The notes below the pieces were generated by a model, which worked only from the letters and a program-made list of their open reading frames with translations, was not told where the DNA came from and made no database searches. Source: Saccharothrix deserti (GTDB lineage Bacteria > Actinomycetota > Actinomycetes > Mycobacteriales > Pseudonocardiaceae). Taken from it: a stretch of DNA of 64,000 nucleotides. Made by a program: the position numbers and the translations under genes. This document shows, in pieces, positions 38,762 to 47,617 of the stretch. The number at the start of each line of letters is the position of its first letter. Within the stretch, counting starts at the first letter, position 1. The stretch is taken from the NCBI RefSeq assembly GCF_009769385.1, contig NZ_VKAB01000011.1, forward strand, positions 372,001 through 436,000, given 5' to 3'.

Positions 38762-38776
38762 TGCTCCGGGAACGAA

Positions 38777-41776
38777 CTAGAGCCTGAAGCGCTCGTGTCC
38801 TGAGTAGACGCACGTCGCCCCGGTCGACACGGTCTCCCGCAGGTGGGCCGCGAGATCGGGGTGGCGTTCGTCCAGTTTCCGCAGGGTGTCGCGGATCCGG
38901 GCGGTGACGGCCTTGCGGGCGCGTTCGGCTTCGTCGCCCAGCCTCCGCGTGCGGCCGGCCAGGCCGGCTGCCGCGCGCAGTTCCTCCAGCAACGCCGCCC
39001 GTTCGCGGTCGAGCTCGGCGGCCCGGTCGTCGTCGAACGCCCGGTCGATCTCCTCGTCCAGCCGCGCCAGCCGCCGCCGGTACCGGGCCTTGGCCTCGTC
39101 GTCCAGCACCGGGTCGCCGCCCAACCGCGCGGACGCCACCGCCTCCGGCGCGAGCAACGACACCGCGGCGACCGGCTCGCCCGGAGCGCTCAGCAGCACG
39201 TGCAGGTCGCGCAGCCCTTTCGAGTCCGGCATCCGCACGGTGACCCCGCGGTACGACAGCGCCCACACGTCATCGTCGCGGCGGAACTCGTCGGCGGGCC
39301 GTTCGTCGGCCGACGGTCGCAGGCCCGACGTGGCCGCGTCCCGCGCGACGGACGCCACCAGGTCCGCCGCCGGAGACCCCTGCGCGTGCAACGCCTCCGC
39401 GAGGTGACGGCGCGCCCGCACGGCCCACGGCCGGGCCCGCATCAGCTCCGCCGACCGCTGCGCCGCGGTCAACTCCTCGACCGCCTCGGCGCACCGGCCC
39501 AACGCCAGGTCGACCACGCCGAGCCACAGGTCGACCGGCCCGCTGATATCGCAGCCGTACAGCGACACCAGCCACTTGCCCCGGTGCGGCGCCAACCGCT
39601 CGCGCACCCGTGCGGCCAGTTCACGATCACCCGCGGCGAGCGCGAACTGGGCGTGGAACCGCAGCCACAACGGCTCGAACACCGGCAAGACCCGGTCGTC
39701 CTGGACGGGCTGCTCCAGGTAACGCCGCGCGGTGGCCACGTCACCGCGTTCGAGCGCGGTGAGGCCGGCCGGCAGACCGGCGCACGGGTGGGTGCTCGCG
39801 GCGATCTCGGTCGCCAACTGGTCCAGCCCGTCGAACAGCCCCTGCGGCAACATCAGCGCCCACCGCAGGTGCAGGTACATCATCCGGAACGCGGTGTGCG
39901 TGCCCGCGCCCATCTCGGTCGCCTCGGCCAGGAACGCGTCGGCCTCCGCGTACCGGCCCTGCATGGTGGCGATGATGGCCTGGTCGATGGCCGCCGAGAA
40001 GTTGAACCTGCTCATGCCCAGCCGCTCGGACAACGCCACGAACGTGTGCAGCTGGTCGAGGTAGCGCGGATCGCCCAGCTCCACCAACGCCACCCACCGG
40101 AACGAGGTGGCGAAGTGCTCGGCGGTGTGGTCGCCGCTGCGCCGTGACACGGTGATCAGCTCGTCGGTCAACGCCAGCCGCTGCTCGGCGTTGCCGATGC
40201 CGGCCGCGGTGTCGTGCATCGACCACAGGCCCGAAGCCAACGCGTCGTCGTCGCCACCACCCCGCGCCGCCTCGGTGGCGTGCAGGCTCATCTCCCGCGC
40301 GAGCACTTCCGGCGGCAGGTCCGAAGGCGGCCCGATCAGCCGGGCGTACGCCTCGCGCAGCACGTCGGCGGCCGCGCTCTCGACATCGGCGAACCGGTAG
40401 ACCGCCAAGGCGACCCGGGCGAACGGTCCGGGGTCCTCCAGCTCACGCGCCAGCGCCGCCGCCTCCGCGAAAGTCCGCTGCGCCTCGGCGGGCCCGCCGC
40501 AGTGGACCAACTCGTGGCCCAGCTCCAACGCGACCGCGATCCGCCGCCTGTCGCCCTGCGCGCGCTCCAACGCCCGGCGGTAGTGCCCGACGGCCTCCTC
40601 GACCGCCATCCGACGGCTCGCGTCCCGTGCCGCCGCCACGATCAGGTCCACCGCGCGGTCGGCGGGCAGGAGGTCGCCCGCCAGGTGCGCGTGCCGGGCC
40701 AGGTCGGCGGGGAACACCTCGTCGGCCAGGTCGCCGTCCAGCGCGCGCACCACGGCCGCGTGCCGTGCGTCCACATCGGACAGCGACGCGTACAGCGTCT
40801 CGCGCACCAGATCGTGCGCGAAGGAGAACCGGCCACCGCCCAAGCCCAGCACCAGCCTGGCCTGCGCGGCCTGGTCGAGCAGCCGGTCCACCGCCGGTAC
40901 CGGCAGCGCCGCCGTGGCGGCCAGCACCTTCCGCTGGAACTCGCGCCCGAGCACGGCGGCCGTGGTCAGCAGGTCGCCGACCGGCCTCGGCAGCAGCGAC
41001 AACCGCCGGTGCAACGCGTCGCGCACGCCGGGGGCGATCGCGGTCACCGGGCCGCCGCCGTGCCACAGCCGTGCGGTCTGCTCGACGAAGAACGGGTTGC
41101 CGCCGGTGCGCAGGTGCACCTCGGCGACCAGGTCCGACGCCGGCTTGCGTCCGGCCGTGCGTGACATCAACTCGCCGACCTCGGCCGGCGCCAGACCCGT
41201 CAACGCGACCGTGACAGCCCGGCTGAGCAACGGAGTCATCAACGGCCGCAGCGGGTGGTCCTCGGCATCGCGGTAGGTGCCGACCAGCAGCACCCGTTCG
41301 AACCACGTGTGCTGCGCGGCGAACTCCAGCAGCTTCAACGACGCCGGGTCGGCCCAGTGCAGGTCCTCCAGCACGACCACCACCGGCCGGTCGTGCGACA
41401 CGGCGACCAGCGCCGTCGTCACCGCGTCGTACAGCGGGAAGCTCTCCGGCGTGTGCTCCGACGGCGCCTCGCCGAGCAGCACCGCCAACGGCCCCCGGTC
41501 GACCTCCGCCCACTCCTCGGGCGTGACGGCCCGGCGCAACGCCCGGATCACCTGCACCCACGGCCAGTAGCCGGGCGCGCTGTCGGAATCCCAGCACGAC
41601 CCGCCGAGCACCAGCGCGCCCTGCCGACGCGCGTCCTCGGCCGCGCCGGTCACCAACGTGGTCTTGCCGATCCCGGCCTCGCCGGCGACCAGCACGAGCC
41701 CGCCGTGGCTCCGGGTGGCGCGGTCGATCTCGGCGCGCAGCACCCCGGCTGGATGATCCCGTCCGATGAGTCGCAT
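38777..41776 (-). CDS. Large AAA/TPR signal-transduction ATPase, no HTH
   Basis: A 999-residue MalT/adenylate-cyclase-associated type ATPase. It starts MRLIGRDHPAGVLRAEI; Walker A is AGEAGIGKTT (31-40), Walker B is VVVLEDLHWADP, and a sensor region reads HLRTGGNPFFVEQ. A long alpha-helical TPR-like region follows (about 350-800), then a C-terminal domain starting WALSYRGVTVRMPDSKGLRDLHVLL with a coiled-coil-like charged stretch. Most relatives end in a LuxR helix-turn-helix; none is seen here, so DNA binding by itself is unlikely. ATG 41776 has only a weak ribosome-binding site. It lies downstream of a TetR gene on the same strand. Confidence 0.82.
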   Translation of the reverse strand: MRLIGRDHPAGVLRAEIDRATRSHGGLVLVAGEAGIGKTTLVTGAAEDARRQGALVLGGSCWDSDSAPGYWPWVQVIRALRRAVTPEEWAEVDRGPLAVLLGEAPSEHTPESFPLYDAVTTALVAVSHDRPVVVVLEDLHWADPASLKLLEFAAQHTWFERVLLVGTYRDAEDHPLRPLMTPLLSRAVTVALTGLAPAEVGELMSRTAGRKPASDLVAEVHLRTGGNPFFVEQTARLWHGGGPVTAIAPGVRDALHRRLSLLPRPVGDLLTTAAVLGREFQRKVLAATAALPVPAVDRLLDQAAQARLVLGLGGGRFSFAHDLVRETLYASLSDVDARHAAVVRALDGDLADEVFPADLARHAHLAGDLLPADRAVDLIVAAARDASRRMAVEEAVGHYRRALERAQGDRRRIAVALELGHELVHCGGPAEAQRTFAEAAALARELEDPGPFARVALAVYRFADVESAAADVLREAYARLIGPPSDLPPEVLAREMSLHATEAARGGGDDDALASGLWSMHDTAAGIGNAEQRLALTDELITVSRRSGDHTAEHFATSFRWVALVELGDPRYLDQLHTFVALSERLGMSRFNFSAAIDQAIIATMQGRYAEADAFLAEATEMGAGTHTAFRMMYLHLRWALMLPQGLFDGLDQLATEIAASTHPCAGLPAGLTALERGDVATARRYLEQPVQDDRVLPVFEPLWLRFHAQFALAAGDRELAARVRERLAPHRGKWLVSLYGCDISGPVDLWLGVVDLALGRCAEAVEELTAAQRSAELMRARPWAVRARRHLAEALHAQGSPAADLVASVARDAATSGLRPSADERPADEFRRDDDVWALSYRGVTVRMPDSKGLRDLHVLLSAPGEPVAAVSLLAPEAVASARLGGDPVLDDEAKARYRRRLARLDEEIDRAFDDDRAAELDRERAALLEELRAAAGLAGRTRRLGDEAERARKAVTARIRDTLRKLDERHPDLAAHLRETVSTGATCVYSGHERFRL

Positions 41777-41820
41777 GGCAGGGTGAAACCTAACCCACCC
41801 GTCCGACACCCGACCGGCGA

Positions 41821-42417
41821 TCAGGCGATGTGGGGCGAGGCCAATTCGCTCAGCTGTGCGAACGCGGCGTCCACCGCGCCGGGCAGCGCGGCCGGGTCGC
41901 CGCCCGCGATGTCCTGCCCCGCGTGGAAGCACGCCAACGCGATCTGCGGCGCGAGCGCGGCCACCACAGGAGGCGCCCCGCGTTCGCGCAGCGTGGTGCG
42001 GAAGACCTCGGCGAGCCGGGCGAACTTCCGGGCCGCCCGGTCGCGCAGCTCCGGGTTGTCGTCCAGCAGCTTCGCGTGCGCCCGGTAGTGCTCCTCGTTC
42101 GCGGTGAACTCGTGGCACAGCTCCAGCACCACCGTGCGGATCTGCGCCACGGCCTCCGCCAGCTCCGTGACCGGCGGTTGGGCCTGGTGCCGCTCGGCCA
42201 GCTCCTCCAGCAGCAGCTGCTCGTCGGAGAAGACGACCTCCTGCTTGTCGCCGAAGTAGCGGAAGAACGTGGTGCGGCCGACCTCGGCCCGCTTGGCGAT
42301 GTCGGCGACCGTCACGTCGGCGAACCCGCGTTCGGCGAACAGCGCGAACGCCGCCTCCACGATCTGCTCCCGCGCGCGCTGCTGCTTGCGCTCGCGCAGC
42401 GGCATCCGTCCCGACAT
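41821..42417 (-). CDS. TetR-family repressor
   Basis: A 198-residue regulator with the helix-turn-helix EQIVEAAFALFAERGFADVTVADIAKRAEVGRTTFFRYFGDK (in parts) and an all-helical ligand domain. It faces away from an SDR gene. The 84-bp gap contains a perfect GGTACT-G-AGTACC palindrome and several further GTACT/AGTAC half-sites, so self-regulation and control of the SDR gene are likely. Confidence 0.9.
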   Translation of the reverse strand: MSGRMPLRERKQQRAREQIVEAAFALFAERGFADVTVADIAKRAEVGRTTFFRYFGDKQEVVFSDEQLLLEELAERHQAQPPVTELAEAVAQIRTVVLELCHEFTANEEHYRAHAKLLDDNPELRDRAARKFARLAEVFRTTLRERGAPPVVAALAPQIALACFHAGQDIAGGDPAALPGAVDAAFAQLSELASPHIA

Positions 42418-42453
42418 GGGCTCAGCATAGCCGTCCGGTACTAAGTCCGGTAC

Positions 42454-42466
42454 GGTACTGAGTACC
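42454..42466. promoter_or_regulatory. TetR-type operator between tetR and SDR genes
   Basis: GGTACT-G-AGTACC is a perfect 13-bp palindrome. Related half-sites flank it (GGTACTAAGT from 42438; TTAGTAC near 42469), suggesting more than one bound dimer. Confidence 0.65.
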
Positions 42467-42501
42467 AGTTAGTACGACGTACCACTCGAATCGGGGAGAC
42501 C

Positions 42502-43425
42502 ATGGGCACGACACTGATGACCGGCGCGAGTCGAGGGCTCGGCCGCGAGGCCGCCGAACACCTCCTGCGCCACCACCCGGACCGCCACCTGCTCGTGTTC
42601 AACCGCAGGCCGGGACTGGCGGCCGAACTGGCCGACCGGACGGGCAACCGCAACGTCTCGGAGGTGGTGTGCGACCTGGCGTCGTTCGCCGACATCCGCC
42701 GGGCGGTGTCCGAAGTGGACGGACCGCTCGACGGGTTCCTGGGCAACGCGGGCCTGCAGATGGCGTCGACGCGCAAGGTCACCGCCGACGGCGTGGAGAT
42801 GACCTTCGGGGTCAACGTGCTGGCCTACCACCTGCTGCTGAACCTGCTCATGCCGCGCTTCACGAATCCCGCCCGGATCATCGTGGTCGGCAGCGACGTG
42901 CACGACAGCTCCCACAACAGCATGGGCCTCATCCCGGCGCCGCGGTGGGACGACCCCCGCAAGCTGGCCGAGCCGGGGGAGGACACCGGCGTCGCGGGCA
43001 GGCGCGCGTACGCCACCAGCAAGCTCGGCGTGGTCTACCTCGTCCACGCCCTCCAGCGCCGCCTGCCCGAAGGCGTGGACGTCTACTCCTACAACCCCGG
43101 TTTCGTGCCCGGCACGGGCCTGGCGCGTGACGCCGACCGGTTCAGCCGGGCCGTGTTCCGCGTCGTCGGCTCCGCCCTGCTCGCCCTGCCGTTCGCCACC
43201 AGTCCGGCCAAGGCCGGTCGGCTGCTCGCGGAGGCGATGACGGGGCCTCGTCCCGGTGACGGCGGTTCCTACATCAGCCGGGGCAAGGTGATCCCGTCAT
43301 CGCCCGAGTCCTACGACGAGCGACGCGAGGAGGAACTGTGGGCCGCCGCCGACGACCTGTGTGGCATCTCGTCGGACAGCATCCCGTCGGACGGCATCAC
43401 GCGCACGCCACACCGTTCAGCGTGA
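42502..43425 (+). CDS. Short-chain dehydrogenase (protochlorophyllide-reductase-like)
   Basis: A 307-residue NAD(P)-dependent oxidoreductase. Cofactor motif TGASRGLGREAAEHLL, structural motif LGNAGLQ, and catalytic YATSK (Y-x3-K) are present. Its C-terminal tail WAAADDLCGI is shared by SDRs annotated as protochlorophyllide reductase-like, though photosynthesis is not implied. GGGGAG precedes ATG 42502. The last codons extend into the 3' end of the convergent GH12 remnant, indicating the deletion there may have altered its tail (SDSIPSDGITRTPHRSA). Confidence 0.88.
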   Translation: MGTTLMTGASRGLGREAAEHLLRHHPDRHLLVFNRRPGLAAELADRTGNRNVSEVVCDLASFADIRRAVSEVDGPLDGFLGNAGLQMASTRKVTADGVEMTFGVNVLAYHLLLNLLMPRFTNPARIIVVGSDVHDSSHNSMGLIPAPRWDDPRKLAEPGEDTGVAGRRAYATSKLGVVYLVHALQRRLPEGVDVYSYNPGFVPGTGLARDADRFSRAVFRVVGSALLALPFATSPAKAGRLLAEAMTGPRPGDGGSYISRGKVIPSSPESYDERREEELWAAADDLCGISSDSIPSDGITRTPHRSA

Positions 43426-43707
43426 ACCCGCTGGGCGCGGTGGACGACTCGGCTGCGGCGGGCCTTGGTGGTTGCCCGCGGTGATGGTGAAGTCGGTGTC
43501 CGAGGCGCTGATGCGCTGACCGTCGTTCGCGCCCCACTCGTTGTTCTGGACGACGTGCCGGCCGCCCTGGATCTTCGTGGTGCCGTACCTCTCGCAGATG
43601 GTGGTCGCCGCGGCGGCCTGGGGCGGGCTGAGGGCCATGGCCAATCCGGCCACCAATCCGGCGACCGCCAACGCCGTGGCGGCCAGTCGGGGAACTCGGG
43701 GATGCAT
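43397..43707 (-). pseudogene. GH12-CBM2 endoglucanase remnant with internal deletion
   Basis: The frame starts with a signal peptide (MHPRVPRLAATALAVAGLVAGLAMA...) and ICERYGTTKIQGGRHVVQNNEWGAND, the N-terminus of family 12 endoglucanases. After about 75 residues the GH12 pattern stops. In the next frame the sequence ends STAPSGFTLNGVACA and a stop, which is the usual last strand of a CBM2 cellulose-binding module. The catalytic core, linker and most of CBM2 are missing, and the junction (about 43445-43460) is out of frame. A CebR operator is still present upstream at 43754. Confidence 0.8.
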
Positions 43708-43753
43708 CGACGAACAACTCCTTTGTTGTGCGTGTCGTGCGGCCTATGCTCTC

Positions 43754-43767
43754 TGGGAGCGCTCCCA
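43754..43767. promoter_or_regulatory. CebR-type operator TGGGAGCGCTCCCA (second copy)
   Basis: Identical to the palindrome before the GH5 cellulase. It lies 46 bp from the GH12 remnant start and 59 bp before the mannanase start, so it can serve both directions. A further half-site, TGGGAGCG, is at 43776-43783. Confidence 0.88.
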
Positions 43768-43826
43768 GAACGTACTGGGAGCGAGGCCGGCGCCCCTACC
43801 AACGACGGTGAAGGGACAAAGACGAC

Positions 43827-45527
43827 GTGAGGTTGTTGCTGCTCGTCTCGCTGATAGCCCTGACTCTCGCCCCACCAGCGGCAGCCGCCGCGCCCGGTGA
43901 CTGGATCGAGGCCGAGGACGGCGCGCTGTCCGGCGTCGTGGTCGAGACGACCGTCGAGGGCTTCTCCGGAACCGGTTACGTCAGCGGGTTCGACGAGGCC
44001 GCGGACAACGTCACCATCACCATCCCGGACAGCCCCGGCGGCCTGCACGACCTCACGATCTTCTACGCCACCCCGTACGGCGCGAAGACGGCGTCACTGT
44101 CGCTCAACGGCAGCGGACTCGGCGACATCTCGTTCCCCGAGCACCCGACGTTCACGTCCATCCCCGCCGGCAAGGTGCTGCTGCGCGAGGGCGACAACAC
44201 CATCACCATCACCAACAACTGGGGCTGGTACCTGATCGACGCGATCAAGGTGACGCCCAGCGCGCCCCGACCGCCGCACCAGGTCACCGGCGCGCTCACC
44301 GACCCGGCCGCGACCTCCGCGGCCAAGGGCCTCATGCGCTACCTGGCCGCGAACTACGGCGAGAACACCCTGTCCGGCCAGCAGGACCAGCCGAGCATCG
44401 ACTGGGTCGAGCAGAACATCGGCAAGGCGCCCGCGATCGGCGGCTACGACCTGATGGACTACTCGCCGAGCCGGGTCGAGCGCGGCACCGTCGGCCGGGA
44501 CGTCGACCACGCCGTCGCCTACGACCGGCGCGGCGGCATCGTCACCCTGGCCTGGCACTGGAACGCGCCGAGCGGTCTGATCGACCAGCCGGGCAAGGAG
44601 TGGTGGCGCGGCTTCTACACCGACGCGACCACGTTCGACGTGGCCGCCGCGCTGGCCGACCCGACGTCCGAGGACTACCGGCTGCTGATCCGGGACGTGG
44701 ACGCGATCGCGGTGCAGCTCAAGCGGCTCGCGGACGCCAAGGTGCCGGTGCTGTGGCGACCGCTGCACGAGGCCGAGGGGGGCTGGTTCTGGTGGGGCGC
44801 CAAGGGACCCGGCCCGGCCAAGGAGCTGTACCGGCTGATGCACCAGCGCCTGGTCGGCCACCACGGTCTGCACAACTTGATCTGGGTGTGGAACTCCGTC
44901 GCGCCCGAGTGGTACCCCGGTGACGACGTCGTCGACGTGGTCAGCATGGACTCCTACCCGCCGACCGGCGACCACGGTCCGGTGATCGGTCCGTACGAGC
45001 GGCTGGTCGAGCTGGGCGGCGACCGCAAGCTGGTGGCGCTGGGCGAGGTCGGCTCCATCCCGGACCCGGAGCTGGTGCGCGCCTACGAGGCCCGCTGGAG
45101 CTGGTTCGTCACCTGGTCGGGCTCGTTCATCCAGGACGGCGTGGTCAACCCGCGCGACTTCGTGCAACGCGTCTACAACGACCCGCACGTGATCACCCTC
45201 GACGAACTGCCCGACTTCAAGACGACCCGAGGCGACTGCACGGCCACGATGCGGGTCGTCGCGCAGTGGGGCAGCGGGTTCCACGCCGAGGTCACCGTGC
45301 GCCACCAGGAGAACTCGCCGTCCAACGGCTGGCAGGTGTTCTGGCCGATGGGCCCCGGTCAGCACATCCGGCACGTCTGGGGCGCGACCGTCTTCAGCGA
45401 CGGCAAGACCGCGACCGCGAGGAACCTGTCGTGGAACGCGGGGATCAAGCCTGGGGAGAGCACCACGTTCGGGTTCCTGGCCGACGGCCTCCCGAACGCG
45501 TCCGTCTTCACCTGCACTATCGGGTGA
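43827..45527 (+). CDS. Secreted CBM35-GH26-CBM2 beta-mannanase
   Basis: Extracellular beta-1,4-mannanase of 566 residues. Signal peptide (LLLLVSLIALTLAPPAAAAA), CBM35 module (about 28-150, WIEAEDGALSG to WGWYLIDAIKV), GH26 domain (about 165-465) and C-terminal CBM2 (about 470-566, CTATMRVVAQWGSGFHAEV to FTCTIG). The acid/base is in RPLHEAEGGWFWW and the nucleophile in ALGEVGS. GTG 43827 is the start that yields the signal peptide. The CebR operator upstream implies joint induction with cellulases. Its stop overlaps the convergent GGDEF gene by 11 bp. Confidence 0.94.
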   Translation: MRLLLLVSLIALTLAPPAAAAAPGDWIEAEDGALSGVVVETTVEGFSGTGYVSGFDEAADNVTITIPDSPGGLHDLTIFYATPYGAKTASLSLNGSGLGDISFPEHPTFTSIPAGKVLLREGDNTITITNNWGWYLIDAIKVTPSAPRPPHQVTGALTDPAATSAAKGLMRYLAANYGENTLSGQQDQPSIDWVEQNIGKAPAIGGYDLMDYSPSRVERGTVGRDVDHAVAYDRRGGIVTLAWHWNAPSGLIDQPGKEWWRGFYTDATTFDVAAALADPTSEDYRLLIRDVDAIAVQLKRLADAKVPVLWRPLHEAEGGWFWWGAKGPGPAKELYRLMHQRLVGHHGLHNLIWVWNSVAPEWYPGDDVVDVVSMDSYPPTGDHGPVIGPYERLVELGGDRKLVALGEVGSIPDPELVRAYEARWSWFVTWSGSFIQDGVVNPRDFVQRVYNDPHVITLDELPDFKTTRGDCTATMRVVAQWGSGFHAEVTVRHQENSPSNGWQVFWPMGPGQHIRHVWGATVFSDGKTATARNLSWNAGIKPGESTTFGFLADGLPNASVFTCTIG

Positions 45528-47616
45528 TCGCGTCCGGTGGGCCGGCGGGAGCGAACAGGGGACCGGACGCGGTGTCCGCACCCACTTCCCGCCACCACCG
45601 GGCCTGTTCGGGTGTCGTGACGCCGGCGGCGGTCAAGCCGACGCCGGCGTCACGCACCACCTCCAGCACCCCGGCCAACGCCCGCGCCACCGCCGAGTCC
45701 GGCTCCGCGGCGGCGGACTGCGTCATCCGCACCGCCCGCACCGGCAGGCCGTCCAGCAGGCGCACCAGGTCGCCGGGCGCGGCGGTGAACTCCTCCAGTT
45801 CGACGCCGACCTCGTCCTCGGCCAGGTACTGCAGGTTGTCGGCCACCTCACCGCGATCGCCGAACAGCGCCTGAGCCGGCGCGCCCAACCGCAGCGACGA
45901 CGGCGGCAGCCCGGTGTCGGACAGCACCTCGCGCACCACGCCGAGCAGGTCCGGGTCCGCCGCCTGGCTCGGTGTCAACGCCCACCGCACCGGCAGGTCG
46001 CGGCGCAGCTCCCGCCGCCACGCCCGCGCCTGCTCGCACGCGACCCGCAGCGCCCACGTGCCCAGCGGCACGATCAGCCCGGTGTCCTCGGCCAACGCCA
46101 GGCACTGCTCGTGCGGCAACGCGCCCAACTTCGGGTGGTCCCACCGCAACAACACCTCGGCCGACTCGACCTGCCGGTCCGACAGCCGCACCACCGGCCG
46201 GTACAGCACCTGGATCTCGCCGTTCTCCCACGCGCCGGGCATGGTCGCGGCCAGGCTGAACGTGCGCCGGTCGCGGCCGTCCTGCGCCCGGTCGGCCAGC
46301 TCCCACTGCCTGCGCCCGTTGCCCTTGGCGCGCCGCAACGTCAGGTCGGCCGAGTCGAGCAGGGCCGCCGGCGTCGAATCGCGCGGCGGCCGGTGCACCA
46401 CGCCGATCGTCGCCGACACCGCCACCCGGTTGCCGTCGGAGTGGAACGGCGCGGACAGCACGTCGTTGATCCGCCGGATCATCGTCACCACGTCCGGCGT
46501 GGTCTGCTTGTTCTCCACCAGGATCGCGAACTCGTCGTGGCCGAACCGGGCCACCATCGCGTTCTCCTCGGCCACCACCGCCTGCAGCCGACCGGCGACG
46601 ATCTTGAGCACGTGGTCGCCGACCGCGCGGCCGAGGCCGCCGGTGAAGCGGGAGAAGCCGTCCAGGTCGAGGTGGAACACGCTGACGCCGGTGCCCGGGT
46701 CCGCGGTGCGCAGCGCCTGCTCCAGCCTGCTGGTGAAGTACTGCCGGTTCGGCAGCCTGGTCAGCACGTCGTGCAGCGCCTGGTGGTTGAGCTGGCCCTG
46801 CAGCAGGTTGACGTCCGTCGCGTCCTCGGCGAGCACCATCACCTGCGCCGGGCCCTCGATGCGGCGCAGCGGCGACAGCGTGAGCGTCACCCAGGCCCGC
46901 TCGCCGTCGGCGCGCAGCAGCCGGCGCGGCTGGGTGATCGACGCCGTGCCGCCTTCGGTCAGCTGCGCGAAATCGGTCCGCAACGCGGTCCGGTCCTCCG
47001 GGTGCACCAGGTCGAACAGCGACATCCCGGTCACCTCGGCCGGCTGCCGGTCCACGATCCGGGCCAGCGCGCCGTTGGACCGCACCAGCCTGCCGTCCAG
47101 GCCGGCGGTCGCGATACCGGTGGACAGGTGCTCCTCCAGCAGTTCGAACCTGAGCTCGCTGGCCTGGAGTTCCGCCTGGGCCTGGCGCATCGCCTTGTAC
47201 AGCGAGCGGCCCAGCTGTTCCTGCTGGGCCAGCGTGGACGCCCTGATCCGGTCCACGAACCCGGCCGCGAGCGAGGCGATCACGTCGACCACGCGTTCGC
47301 GCAGCTTGTCCGGCGGCGCGAGCGAGGACATGCCGAGCAGGCCCTTGCTCACGATCTCCACCGACACCTGGAGGCTCTCGGCCGACGTGCAGTTCAGCGC
47401 GACCAGCGCGTCGCCGACCTCCCGGCCCGCGCGCTGCGCCAGCGCCTCGGACACCACCCCGGCGCACAGCCGTTCCACGAATCCGAGCAGCTGCCGCTCC
47501 AACTCGGCGCCGGCCATCGGGATGAACGTCTTCGAGCTGAGCAGGTAGGCCCACTTCTTCGCGAGCTTGGTGCGGGCGCGCAGCCCGTCCGCGTCCTGGG
47601 GGAGCGGGGCGGTCAT
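45517..47616 (-). CDS. PAS-GGDEF-EAL protein with degenerate motifs
   Basis: A 699-residue putative c-di-GMP signalling protein. An N-terminal helical sensor-like region (1-150) is followed by a PAS domain (about 155-270, SLFDLVHPEDR), a GGDEF domain (about 280-430; active site reads RFGHDEF instead of GGDEF) and an EAL domain (about 450-690; SAEVLLRWDHP instead of EAL, and the usual lysine/aspartate-rich metal motifs are not recognisable, e.g. RWALTPSQ). The cyclase may still work; the phosphodiesterase part probably does not. It starts 1 bp after the methyltransferase stop, with GGAGG inside that gene. Confidence 0.85.
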   Translation of the reverse strand: MTAPLPQDADGLRARTKLAKKWAYLLSSKTFIPMAGAELERQLLGFVERLCAGVVSEALAQRAGREVGDALVALNCTSAESLQVSVEIVSKGLLGMSSLAPPDKLRERVVDVIASLAAGFVDRIRASTLAQQEQLGRSLYKAMRQAQAELQASELRFELLEEHLSTGIATAGLDGRLVRSNGALARIVDRQPAEVTGMSLFDLVHPEDRTALRTDFAQLTEGGTASITQPRRLLRADGERAWVTLTLSPLRRIEGPAQVMVLAEDATDVNLLQGQLNHQALHDVLTRLPNRQYFTSRLEQALRTADPGTGVSVFHLDLDGFSRFTGGLGRAVGDHVLKIVAGRLQAVVAEENAMVARFGHDEFAILVENKQTTPDVVTMIRRINDVLSAPFHSDGNRVAVSATIGVVHRPPRDSTPAALLDSADLTLRRAKGNGRRQWELADRAQDGRDRRTFSLAATMPGAWENGEIQVLYRPVVRLSDRQVESAEVLLRWDHPKLGALPHEQCLALAEDTGLIVPLGTWALRVACEQARAWRRELRRDLPVRWALTPSQAADPDLLGVVREVLSDTGLPPSSLRLGAPAQALFGDRGEVADNLQYLAEDEVGVELEEFTAAPGDLVRLLDGLPVRAVRMTQSAAAEPDSAVARALAGVLEVVRDAGVGLTAAGVTTPEQARWWREVGADTASGPLFAPAGPPDAITR

Positions 47617-47617
47617 C

